Origin: Candidatus Faecousia faecipullorum
Lineage (GTDB): Bacteria > Bacillota > Clostridia > Oscillospirales > Oscillospiraceae
Length of the DNA stretch: 5,690 bases
Assembly (NCBI GenBank): GCA_018710805.1
Contig: DVJG01000154.1
Span: 1 to 5,690 of the forward strand
Direction of reading: 5' to 3'
Shown here: positions 1 through 5,690 of the stretch, one piece after another
How the letters are laid out: every line of letters starts with the position of its first letter
Position numbering within the stretch: position 1 is the first letter of the stretch
Made by a program: the position numbers and the translations under genes
Notes under the pieces: generated by a model
What the model saw: only the letters and a program-made list of their open reading frames with translations
The model's database searches: none
Told to the model about the DNA's origin: nothing

Positions 1-386
1 ACAAAGATCACCACATAGGCTTTTGCCGTCTGCCGGAGGGTCACAAAATAGCTGAGGAAAATGGGGAAGAGAACGCAGATGAGCACGGAGATGTACATGG
101 CCTGCCAGTCCCTTTTGAGAACCATGGGCAGCAGCACCGCCCCGGAGGCAATGAGGGCCAGTTTGACCCGGCCGTCTGTGATAATCTCCTTCAGGTTTCG
201 GACATTACGGACAGCAAACCAGATTCCCAGGGCACCCATAAGGCCGAACATGAGAAACTGGGCCTTGTAAAAGCCCCAGACACTGAGGGTGAACATGGAT
301 TCCCGCACAAGATACAGCATGGCGAGAAGGTAGCCGCAGAACGCCGCCCTGGTCCATTTGTGATCGGGGAAGGGGTAATATCGCAT
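1..386 (-). CDS. Multi-spanning membrane protein, N-terminal part; possible polysaccharide polymerase/ligase (Wzy-like)
   Basis: An open frame starts at the ATG at 386 and continues without a stop for 128 codons off the left edge, so the gene is cut by the window. It starts MRYYPFPDHKWTRAAF and shows four hydrophobic stretches by eye at about 14-36, 43-59, 75-90 and 96-115, separated by short charged loops (RNVRNLKEIITDGRVK at 60-75; KRDWQ at 91-95), with a fifth perhaps beginning at 121. This is an integral inner-membrane protein. There is no catalytic motif in the part seen. In a glycan operon the usual multi-spanning proteins are the repeat-unit polymerase (Wzy), O-antigen ligase-like proteins and the flippase (Wzx). 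The many short helices near the start and the basic loops fit a polymerase or ligase better than a flippase, but this is inferred from context. The start is well supported by AAGGAG eight bases upstream. It lies 66 bases after capG, the longest gap in the window. Confidence 0.8.
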   Translation of the reverse strand, partial: MRYYPFPDHKWTRAAFCGYLLAMLYLVRESMFTLSVWGFYKAQFLMFGLMGALGIWFAVRNVRNLKEIITDGRVKLALIASGAVLLPMVLKRDWQAMYISVLICVLFPIFLSYFVTLRQTAKAYVVIF

Positions 387-394
387 GGAAATAA

Positions 395-400
395 CTCCTT
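395..400 (-). promoter_or_regulatory. Ribosome binding site of the edge-truncated membrane protein gene
   Basis: The minus strand reads AAGGAG followed by an 8-base spacer and the ATG at 386. It fixes the start of the otherwise incomplete gene and shows that this gene has its own strong initiation signal, in contrast to the overlapping genes upstream. Confidence 0.85.
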
Positions 401-412
401 TTCGGATGCACG

Positions 413-444
413 AGAAGGCGAGCGCATTGGTAGCCTCGCCTTCT
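413..444. repeat. Intergenic inverted repeat (10-bp perfect stem, 12-base loop); possible terminator or attenuator
   Basis: AGAAGGCGAG at 413-422 is the exact reverse complement of CTCGCCTTCT at 435-444. Two further C-G pairs (411-412 with 446-447) can form outside a single-base bulge, and two G-C pairs can extend inward with another bulge. It lies in the 66-base gap between capG and the membrane protein gene. On the minus strand, the direction of the operon, the stem is not followed by a T run (CGTGCATCCGAAAAGG comes next), so it is not a classic intrinsic terminator for this operon. On the plus strand it is followed by ACGGG and then five T (450-454), so it could end plus-strand transcripts, although no plus-strand gene is supported here. 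It could also protect the 3' end of the upstream message or reduce read-through. The stem is certain as sequence; the role is open. Confidence 0.7.
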
Positions 445-452
445 ACGGGTTT

Positions 453-1637
453 TTAATATTTGCGCCAGACCATTTTGTCCACCACACCGGTGTAGGACTG
501 AATGATCTTCACCACCTTGGTGGAGACATTTTCCTCCACATAGTCGGGGACAGGGATGCCAAAATCGCCGTCCAGATTCATCTGCACCGCAGTATCCACA
601 GCCTGGAGCAGGTGGCCTTTGTCAATACCCGCCAGAATAAAGCAGGCCTTGTCCAGGGCCTCCGGCCGCTCGGTGGAGGTGCGGATGCACACCGCCGGGA
701 AGGGATGTCCCACACTTCCAAAGAAGCTGCTCTCCTCCGGCAGGGTGCCGGAATCGGACACCACGCAGAAAGCGTTCATCTGCAGGCAGTTGTAGTCATG
801 AAAGCCCAGGGGCTCGTGCTGAATGACCCGGCGGTCCAGCTGGAAGCCGCTCTCCTGAAGCCGCTTTCTGGACCGGGGATGGCAGGAGTAGAGAATGGGC
901 ATATCGTACTTCTCCGCCATGGCGTTGACTGCGGTGAACAGGGACAGGAAATTCTTCTCCGTGTCGATGTTCTCCTCCCGATGGGCGGACAGGAGAATGT
1001 ACTTCCCTTTTTCCAGCCCCAGCCGCTCATGGATATCGGAAGCTTCAATGGCAGCCAGATTCTCATGGAGCACCTCCGCCATGGGAGAGCCCGTGACGTA
1101 AACCCGCTCTTTGGGCAGGCCGCACTCGTGAAGATACTTTCTCGCGTGCTCGGAATAGGCCAGATTCACGTCGGAAATGATGTCCACAATGCGGCGGTTG
1201 GTCTCCTCGGGCAGGCACTCGTCTTTACAGCGGTTGCCAGCCTCCATGTGGAATACAGGAATGTGGAGCCGCTTTGCGGCAATGGCAGAGAGGCAGGAGT
1301 TGGTGTCTCCCAGAATCAGCACAGCGTCAGGCTTCACCGCCGCCATCAGCTTATAGGCACAGCAAATAATATTGCCCACCGTCGCACCCAGGTCGTCTCC
1401 CACGGCGTTCAGGTACACGTCGGGGTCCCGCAGCCCCAGGTCCCGGAAGAAAATGCCGTTGAGGTTATAATCATAGTTCTGGCCCGTGTGGGCAAGGAGG
1501 GTATCAAAGTATTTGCGGCATTTTTTGATCACCGCCGCCAGACGGATGATCTCCGGTCGGGTGCCCACCAGAATCAGAAGCTTTAATTTACCGTTATTTT
1601 GAAAGGAAATATCGGAGTAATCCAGTTTCATTTCCAT
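453..1637 (-). CDS. capG: UDP-L-FucNAc-forming C2-epimerase, CapG/FnlC/WbjD type (UDP-GlcNAc 2-epimerase family)
   Basis: This enzyme, 394 residues from the ATG at 1637, belongs to the non-hydrolysing UDP-GlcNAc 2-epimerase (WecB) family and is the third step: C2 epimerisation of UDP-6-deoxy-L-TalNAc to UDP-L-FucNAc. Numbering from that ATG, it has GTRPEIIR (25-32), HTGQNYDY (50-57), GDTNS (110-114), HMEAGNRC (130-137), PEETNRRIVD (143-152), SAHREEN (217-223), CHPRSR (252-257) and SDSGTLPEES (294-303), which hold the usual GT-B epimerase nucleotide and catalytic residues (Asp of GDT, Glu of MEAG, His of AHRE). The forms EAGNRC and GTRPEIIR, instead of EAGLRT and GTRPEAIK of WecB, together with adjacent capE and capF, point to the FnlC/WbjD branch. 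There are about 16 extra residues before the first strand. A GTG at 1643 would give 396 residues and a GTGA overlap, but spacing favours the ATG. Synonyms are fnlC and wbjD; automated tools may call it wecB. Confidence 0.93.
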   Translation of the reverse strand: MEMKLDYSDISFQNNGKLKLLILVGTRPEIIRLAAVIKKCRKYFDTLLAHTGQNYDYNLNGIFFRDLGLRDPDVYLNAVGDDLGATVGNIICCAYKLMAAVKPDAVLILGDTNSCLSAIAAKRLHIPVFHMEAGNRCKDECLPEETNRRIVDIISDVNLAYSEHARKYLHECGLPKERVYVTGSPMAEVLHENLAAIEASDIHERLGLEKGKYILLSAHREENIDTEKNFLSLFTAVNAMAEKYDMPILYSCHPRSRKRLQESGFQLDRRVIQHEPLGFHDYNCLQMNAFCVVSDSGTLPEESSFFGSVGHPFPAVCIRTSTERPEALDKACFILAGIDKGHLLQAVDTAVQMNLDGDFGIPVPDYVEENVSTKVVKIIQSYTGVVDKMVWRKY

Positions 1638-1639
1638 GG

Positions 1640-2839
1640 TCACACCACCTCGAAAAAGGTATCGGGTTTTTGGGGGTCAAAGCACTCATTGGCCCACATG
1701 AAGGTAACAAGGTCCTCGGTTTCCGAAAGATTGATGATGTTGTGGGTATAGCCCGGGAGCATATGGACCGCCTGGATGCTGTCCCCGGAGACATAGAATT
1801 CCAGAATCTCGTCGCTGCCCAGCTTCCGCTGCTGAATGAGGCCCCGGCCAGAAACCACAATGAAGAATTCCCACTTGCTATGGTGCCAGTGCTGGCCCTT
1901 GGTGACGCCGGGCTTTGAGATATTTACGCTGAACTGACCACAGCCCTTGGTGCGCAGAAGCTCCGTAAAGCTGCCCCGGTTATCTACATTTGTATGGAGG
2001 GGAAACGCCGCCTTTTCCTTGGGAAGGTAGCTTAAATAGGTGGAATAGAGCTTTTTTGCAAGGCTTCCCTGGGGAATTTCCGGCATCATAAGGGTCTTTG
2101 GCTGGGCCTTGAAGCTGTCGAGAAGCGCCACGATTTCTCCCAGCGTGGCCCGGTGGGTCACAGGGGCGGCGTAGTAGCGGCCATGCTCGGTAAACACCGT
2201 ATTGACCCCATCAAATTCACAGGGATGGGCCTTCCCTTCCAGGGCATCCAGCATCTCCGTGACCAGATCGTCAATGTAGAGCAGTTCCAGCTCCACAGCG
2301 GGGTCGTTTAGCTGAATGGGCAGGTCGTGGGCATAGTTGTAGCAGAAGGTTGCCACAGCGGAATTGTAGTTGGGACGGCACCACTTGCCGAAGAGATTGG
2401 GAAAGCGGTAGATGAGGACCTTGGCTCCCGTCTCTTGGGCGTAGGAAAAAAACAGCTCCTCCCCTGCCTTTTTGCTTTTGCCGTATTCGCTTCCTGCATA
2501 GCGGCCCATTAAGGTCGCCTGGATGGAGGAGGACAGCATCACCGGGCAGGTGTTGCGATATTTTTTCAGGGTATTCAGCAGCGTGGAGGCAAAGCCGAAG
2601 TTTCCCTCCATGAACTCTTTTTCATCCTTGGGACGGTTGACCCCGGCAAGATTAAAGACAAAATCCGCTTTTTCGCAGGCGTTTTCCAAAAGCTCCGGCG
2701 TGGAATTTAAGTCATAGAGGTACAGTTCTCCGATGGAGAGGTTCGGTCTTGTGCGGTCCTTGCCGTCCCGAATGGCAGCCAGGGCTGCGGTCAGGTTTTT
2801 TCCCACAAATCCGGCGGCGCCGGTAATCAAAATATTCAT
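1640..2839 (-). CDS. capF: UDP-2-acetamido-2,6-dideoxy-hexulose C3-epimerase/C4-reductase with cupin domain, CapF/FnlB/WbjC type
   Basis: The 399-residue bifunctional enzyme is the second step to UDP-L-FucNAc. In the characterised S. aureus CapF, the C-terminal cupin epimerises C3 of the CapE product and the N-terminal SDR domain then reduces C4 with NADPH, giving UDP-6-deoxy-L-TalNAc. The SDR domain (about 1-270) shows the loop GAAGFVG (7-13), NLAGVNRP (63-70), SSS (103-105) and the catalytic Y119-x3-K123. The cupin (about 280-399) has motif 1 matching HxH-x4-E-x6-G (H317, H319, E324, G331) and motif 2 PGYTHNIIN (362-370, with H366), so the metal ligands appear intact. The domain join is near YLPKEKAAFPLHTNVDNRGSF. 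The start overlaps the stop of capE (ATGA), with GAGGG ten bases upstream. Synonyms are fnlB and wbjC. Family length is about 370, so this copy is slightly long, within normal variation. Confidence 0.94.
   Translation of the reverse strand: MNILITGAAGFVGKNLTAALAAIRDGKDRTRPNLSIGELYLYDLNSTPELLENACEKADFVFNLAGVNRPKDEKEFMEGNFGFASTLLNTLKKYRNTCPVMLSSSIQATLMGRYAGSEYGKSKKAGEELFFSYAQETGAKVLIYRFPNLFGKWCRPNYNSAVATFCYNYAHDLPIQLNDPAVELELLYIDDLVTEMLDALEGKAHPCEFDGVNTVFTEHGRYYAAPVTHRATLGEIVALLDSFKAQPKTLMMPEIPQGSLAKKLYSTYLSYLPKEKAAFPLHTNVDNRGSFTELLRTKGCGQFSVNISKPGVTKGQHWHHSKWEFFIVVSGRGLIQQRKLGSDEILEFYVSGDSIQAVHMLPGYTHNIINLSETEDLVTFMWANECFDPQKPDTFFEVV
1646..1651 (-). promoter_or_regulatory. Ribosome binding site that decides the capG start
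   Basis: The minus strand reads GAGGTG, inside the last codons of capF (Glu-Val-Val-stop). It is 8 bases from the ATG at 1637 but only 2 bases from the GTG at 1643, and 14 from the ATG at 1631. The spacing favours 1637, which leaves a 2-base gap after the capF stop rather than a 4-base overlap. Confidence 0.6.
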
Positions 2840-3873
2840 TCCTGCATGGCCCTCAGCGCTTCCTGCACATAGTCGGTGGTGAGAATTTTCTTCACAGTGC
2901 CCTTCACGTCCAGCCGGCGGGTATTGCTGCTGGTGTAGGACTCCTCTGCCTCGGTGTGGACCTGGCCCTTCACCACGAATTTGTCGTAGTTCAGGTCCCG
3001 GTTGTCGGCTGCCACCCGGAAGTAATCGCCCATGTCCTCACTGCGAAGCCGCTCTTCTCTGGTCATAAGGGTCTCGTAGAGCTTCTCGCCGTGGCGGGTG
3101 CCGATGATCTGGGTGCCCGTGTTGCCGAAAAGCTTCTGCACGGCCTTGGCCAAATCGCCGATGGTGGAAGCGTCAGACTTCTGAATGAAGAGGTCTCCGG
3201 GATTGGCGTGCTGGAAGGCGAACATGACCAGAGACACGGCCTCGTCCAGGTTCATGAGGAAGCGGGTCATGTTGGGGTCCGTAATGGTAATGGGGTTTCC
3301 GGCCTTGATCTGGTCGATGAACAGAGGAATCACGCTGCCCCGGGAGCACATGACGTTGCCGTAACGGGTGCAGCAAATCGTGGTGCCGCCGCGCTCGGCG
3401 GCGACTCTGGCGTTGGCATAGATGACCCGCTCCATCATGGCCTTGGAGATACCCATGGCGTTGATGGGATAGGCGGCCTTATCGGTGGAGAGGCAGACCA
3501 CCCGCTTGACGCCGGAATCAATGGCGGCGTGGAGCACGTTGTCTGTGCCGATGACGTTGGTCTGGACCGCCTGCATAGGGAAAAACTCACAGGAGGGCAC
3601 CTGCTTCAGTGCCGCGGCGTGGAAAATGTAGTCCACCCCGGGCATGGCATCCTGAACAGATTGGAGGTTCCGAACGTCGCCGATGTAGAATTTCACCTTA
3701 TGGGCGGTGTCCGGATGCTTTGCCTGGAGCTCATGGCGCATATCGTCCTGCTTCTTTTCGTCCCGGGAGAAAATCCGGATTTCCTTCAGGTCGGAGTCCA
3801 AGAAGTGCTTGAGCACGGTGGAGCCAAAGGACCCGGTGCCTCCGGTGATCATCAGTGTGGCGTTGTCAAACAT
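2836..3873 (-). CDS. capE: UDP-N-acetylglucosamine 4,6-dehydratase (5-inverting), CapE/FnlA/WbjB type
   Basis: This 345-residue extended short-chain dehydrogenase/reductase catalyses the first step from UDP-GlcNAc to UDP-L-FucNAc: 4,6-dehydration with inversion at C5, giving a UDP-2-acetamido-2,6-dideoxy-L-arabino-4-hexulose. Visible features are the nucleotide-binding loop TGGTGSFG (10-17), IFSRDEKKQDDMR (34-46), GDVRN (65-69), HAAALKQVPSCE (85-96), LSTDKA (128-133), NAMGISKAMMERV (138-150), RYGNVMCSRGSVIPLF and TRFLMNLDEAV. The usual SDR catalytic tyrosine is replaced by methionine (M140-x3-K144), which is the known signature of the CapE/FnlA branch and separates it from PseB/FlaA1-type dehydratases with YxxxK. 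Length is normal for the family. The start is supported by GAGAGGG six bases upstream; the gene follows the glycosyltransferase by 15 bases and its TGA overlaps the next ATG (ATGA). Synonyms are fnlA and wbjB. Confidence 0.95.
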   Translation of the reverse strand: MFDNATLMITGGTGSFGSTVLKHFLDSDLKEIRIFSRDEKKQDDMRHELQAKHPDTAHKVKFYIGDVRNLQSVQDAMPGVDYIFHAAALKQVPSCEFFPMQAVQTNVIGTDNVLHAAIDSGVKRVVCLSTDKAAYPINAMGISKAMMERVIYANARVAAERGGTTICCTRYGNVMCSRGSVIPLFIDQIKAGNPITITDPNMTRFLMNLDEAVSLVMFAFQHANPGDLFIQKSDASTIGDLAKAVQKLFGNTGTQIIGTRHGEKLYETLMTREERLRSEDMGDYFRVAADNRDLNYDKFVVKGQVHTEAEESYTSSNTRRLDVKGTVKKILTTDYVQEALRAMQE

Positions 3874-3879
3874 AGGTAT

Positions 3880-3886
3880 CCCTCTC
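3880..3886 (-). promoter_or_regulatory. Ribosome binding site of capE
   Basis: GAGAGGG on the minus strand, 6 bases before the ATG at 3873, within the 15-base gap after the glycosyltransferase stop. The gap is too short for a promoter, so capE must be co-transcribed with the genes before it or use a promoter inside the glycosyltransferase gene. Confidence 0.75.
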
Positions 3887-3888
3887 TT

Positions 3889-5073
3889 TTATTGGCAGGC
3901 GTTCCGAAGTGTGGATTCCAAAGTGTCCAGAAACGCTTCTTTTTGAAAGTATTCTTTGTAGTAAGCCCGGGCGTTCTGCCCGTAAACCGTCATTTTTTCG
4001 GGAGCATCCATGAGCTCCCGGATGGCTTTTGCCAGCGCCTCCCCATCCTCGGGGTTTACGCAAAGCCCGCAGGCGGCACGTTCTATCAGGGAGGCCGTCT
4101 CCCCGCCGATGGCGCCAATCAGGCACCTTCCTGCCGCCATGTAGGACTGGACCTTGCCGGGAACGGTCATGGACAGGACATCGTTCTTTTTCATGGTCAC
4201 CAGCATTCCGTCGGCCATGGTGAAGAAGTCCTTCATTTCGGCCACCTCCCGGCGGCCGTGGAACGTGACGTTTTGGAGGCCCTGGGCCTTTTCCTTGCAG
4301 CGTTCCAGGGAGACCCCGTCTCCCACAATGTGGAAAACGGCCCGGTGGTCATCTTTTAAAATCGCCGCCGCCTCAATGATGGTCTCCACGCTCTGGGCTT
4401 CGCCTACGTTGCCCGCGAAGACAAAATGGTAGGGGGCCTTTTGGTTTTCGTGGGGCGGCACATCGTCAAAGAGGCTCTCGGCATATTGGGGAAGGTAGGA
4501 ACAGGGGACGGTTACCCCCAGCTGCTCCTGCAGGTAGGGAATAAAGCCCTTGGAGGTCACCAGAATCCAGTCCGCCGCGTTGTAAATACTCCGGGATACG
4601 CCCCAGAAGAATCGGTAAATGGCGGAGCCGGGCCGGATGCCCCCAGCAAAGAGGCTTTCGGGCCACAGGTCCAGGCAGTAGAGCACGCATTTCTTTCCAT
4701 GGCGCTTTGCGTAGTTCAGTCCGGCCCGGGCCATCATGACGGGAGAAAGCTGGTTCACAAACACCACGTCAAAATCCTCCTTTAATTTCCGCACATGGGC
4801 GCAGGAGGAATAGACGAAGCTGTAGTAATTCAGGAAGCGGCGCAGGATTCCCCGTTTTCTGGGGACCAGGGGGCACCGATGGACCTGGACGCCGTTCAGC
4901 ACCTCACGGGCCCGGGCGCCGTTTTCATAGCCGGGGTAGATCTCTCCCTCCGGATAGTTGGGGGTTCCCGTGACCACGGTGACGCTGTGCCCCCGCTCTG
5001 CCAGGGCTTCGCAGATATCCGGCAGTCGGAAGGGCTCCGGGGCATAATACTGGCAGATCACCAGAATTTTCAT
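3889..5073 (-). CDS. Family 4 glycosyltransferase, WbuB/CapL-like (candidate L-FucNAc transferase)
   Basis: This 394-residue, two-domain GT-B fold enzyme is predicted to be cytoplasmic or membrane-associated and to add a sugar to the lipid-linked intermediate. The N-terminal acceptor domain opens with MKILVICQYYAPEP and has GTPNYPEG at 36-43 and DLWPES at 135-140, which are hallmarks of the WbuB-like GT4 group. The C-terminal donor domain starts near FVFAGNVG (217-224), continues with HIVGDG (248-253), and has a VPGKVQSYMAAG loop (304-315) followed by GGE (323-325). The classic E-x7-E signature of GT4 retaining enzymes is not evident there; I believe this is usual in this subgroup. The start is supported by AAGGAG eight bases upstream, inside the last codons of the transferase gene, with an ATGA overlap that suggests translational coupling. 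Being directly before the three UDP-L-FucNAc genes makes L-FucNAc the likeliest donor, as proposed for E. coli WbuB and S. aureus CapL; this is inference from context. Confidence 0.9.
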   Translation of the reverse strand: MKILVICQYYAPEPFRLPDICEALAERGHSVTVVTGTPNYPEGEIYPGYENGARAREVLNGVQVHRCPLVPRKRGILRRFLNYYSFVYSSCAHVRKLKEDFDVVFVNQLSPVMMARAGLNYAKRHGKKCVLYCLDLWPESLFAGGIRPGSAIYRFFWGVSRSIYNAADWILVTSKGFIPYLQEQLGVTVPCSYLPQYAESLFDDVPPHENQKAPYHFVFAGNVGEAQSVETIIEAAAILKDDHRAVFHIVGDGVSLERCKEKAQGLQNVTFHGRREVAEMKDFFTMADGMLVTMKKNDVLSMTVPGKVQSYMAAGRCLIGAIGGETASLIERAACGLCVNPEDGEALAKAIRELMDAPEKMTVYGQNARAYYKEYFQKEAFLDTLESTLRNACQ

Positions 5074-5687
5074 TGCTTTTTCTCCTTTTCCAGGCTCCCG
5101 GTGCCGCCTTCCACCACGCCCTCATGGCGCAGAACCGGAAGCACCGTGCCGAGGAGGCATTTGCAGTCGAAACGGAAGCTGCACTTCTCGGCGTACTCTC
5201 CGTCGAACCGGGCTTTTTCCTCAATGGAAAGCTCGTCCCGGCCGTTGATCTGGGCCCAGCCTGTAAGGCCCGGTCTTAAATCGTTGGCGCCGTACTTATC
5301 CCGCTCTTCAATCAGGTCGAACTGGTTCCAAAGGGCAGGCCGGGGGCCAACAATGGACATTTTCCCTGTGAAAATCTGGAAAATCTGGGGGATCTCGTCA
5401 AAGGAGGTCTGCCGCAGGAAGCGTCCTGTTTTGGTAATGTACTGTTCGGGATTTTCCAGCAAGTGGGTGGGCACATCCCTGGGGGTGCTCATTTTCATGG
5501 TGCGAAACTTCAGAATGTCAAAGTGGGTCTTGCCCTTTCCCACCCGCTTCTGGCGAAAAAACACCGGGCCCGGGTCATCCAGCTTGATGGCAATGGCAAT
5601 GGGCAGGCACAGAAGCGGCGCCAGCACCAAAATGGCACAGCCCGAGAGAAGAATATCGAAAAACCGCTTTCCGAATTTCTGATACAT
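5070..5687 (-). CDS. Undecaprenyl-phosphate sugar-1-phosphate transferase (small PglC/CapM-type, initiating enzyme)
   Basis: The 205-residue protein is predicted to move a sugar-1-phosphate from a UDP-sugar to undecaprenyl phosphate at the inner membrane face, the first step of repeat-unit assembly. It has the length and layout of the minimal monotopic phosphoglycosyl transferases: KRFFDILLS at 7-15, one hydrophobic segment at about 12-34 with a central proline (P24) as in the re-entrant helix, DDPGPVFFRQKRVG at 37-50, FDILKFRTMK at 56-65, the Asp-Glu catalytic pair at D97-E98 (TSFDEIPQ), SIVGPRPA at 111-118 and RPGLTGWAQINGRDEL at 138-153. The end, GVVEGGTGS, resembles S. aureus CapM from memory. 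The donor sugar cannot be read from sequence; CapM uses a D-FucNAc nucleotide, but no D-FucNAc synthesis gene is in this window. The ATG lies three bases from the window edge, so its ribosome site is not visible; MYQKFGKR is a typical start. The last bases overlap the next gene by ATGA. Confidence 0.93.
   Translation of the reverse strand: MYQKFGKRFFDILLSGCAILVLAPLLCLPIAIAIKLDDPGPVFFRQKRVGKGKTHFDILKFRTMKMSTPRDVPTHLLENPEQYITKTGRFLRQTSFDEIPQIFQIFTGKMSIVGPRPALWNQFDLIEERDKYGANDLRPGLTGWAQINGRDELSIEEKARFDGEYAEKCSFRFDCKCLLGTVLPVLRHEGVVEGGTGSLEKEKKQ
5082..5087 (-). promoter_or_regulatory. Ribosome binding site of the glycosyltransferase gene, inside the upstream gene
   Basis: AAGGAG on the minus strand, with an 8-base spacer to the ATG at 5073. 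It encodes part of the lysine-rich tail (KEKKQ) of the sugar-phosphate transferase, so that tail may be shaped by the need to hold this site. Confidence 0.8.
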
Positions 5688-5690
5688 GGG

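Noticed and set aside
387..452. A promoter for the membrane protein gene in the gap after capG
   Set aside because: No convincing -35/-10 pair with proper spacing is visible on the minus strand; most of the gap is taken up by the hairpin and the ribosome site.
360..1586. A 408-codon plus-strand open frame opposite capG
   Set aside because: It shadows a gene with intact family motifs; the protein is His/Val/Gly-rich with no recognisable motif. It also spans the intergenic hairpin, as a chance frame would.
453..1637. Assignment of the epimerase as housekeeping WecB/MnaA (UDP-ManNAc synthesis)
   Set aside because: The EAGNRC and GTRPEIIR motif variants and the position after capE and capF fit the UDP-L-FucNAc branch better, although both share one family.
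3385..3402. GCCGCC/GGCGGC inverted repeat with a 6-base loop
   Set aside because: It is inside the capE coding sequence (Ala-Ala-Glu-Arg-Gly-Gly codons), short, and explained by GC-rich codons; no T run follows.
2956..4359. A 467-codon open frame on the plus strand, antisense to capE and part of the glycosyltransferase gene
   Set aside because: It lies opposite two clearly recognised genes and reads as low-complexity Gly/Val/His/Leu-rich protein without a known fold. Long antisense frames are expected in GC-rich genes with few stop codons on the reverse strand.
4795..5682. A 295-codon plus-strand open frame opposite the transferase and the start of the glycosyltransferase gene
   Set aside because: Antisense to two well-supported genes; its Ser/Arg/Pro-rich translation is typical of a shadow frame.

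Overview
The window is an interior stretch of a bacterial surface-polysaccharide (capsule or O-antigen-like glycan) operon. All supported genes lie on the minus strand, so transcription runs from high to low coordinates. There are five complete genes and the start of a sixth. The first gene begins at the right edge and the sixth runs off the left edge, so the operon probably extends both ways. No RNA gene, mobile element, CRISPR array or long non-coding stretch is visible.

Order in the direction of transcription: (1) a small membrane sugar-phosphate transferase that would load the first sugar on undecaprenyl phosphate (5687-5070); (2) a WbuB/CapL-like family 4 glycosyltransferase (5073-3889); (3) a CapE/FnlA/WbjB-type UDP-GlcNAc 5-inverting 4,6-dehydratase (3873-2836); (4) a CapF/FnlB/WbjC-type reductase with a C-terminal cupin (2839-1640); (5) a CapG/FnlC/WbjD-type C2-epimerase (1637-453, or 1643 if the GTG start is used); (6) the N-terminal 128 codons of a multi-spanning membrane protein, perhaps a polymerase (386 to the edge). 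Junctions are tight: a 4-base ATGA overlap, a 15-base gap, another ATGA overlap, then a GTGA overlap or 2-base gap. Only the last junction is longer (66 bases between stop and start), and it holds a perfect 10-bp inverted repeat.

How they fit: genes 3, 4 and 5 are the complete three-enzyme route from UDP-GlcNAc to UDP-N-acetyl-L-fucosamine (UDP-L-FucNAc). Gene 1 would start the lipid-linked repeat unit, and gene 2 is a good candidate for adding L-FucNAc as the next sugar. This matches the logic of CapM-CapL-CapE-CapF-CapG in Staphylococcus aureus type 5/8 capsule. The specific sugar of gene 1 and the acceptor of gene 2 are inferred.

Organism: base composition looks GC-rich by eye (not computed). 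Strong AAGGAG-type ribosome sites and CapM-like sequence features suggest a GC-rich member of Clostridia (Oscillospiraceae-like), but this is a weak inference because such clusters move horizontally. I see no new type of system. The less ordinary points are the intergenic hairpin, the start of the epimerase gene, and the edge-truncated membrane gene.
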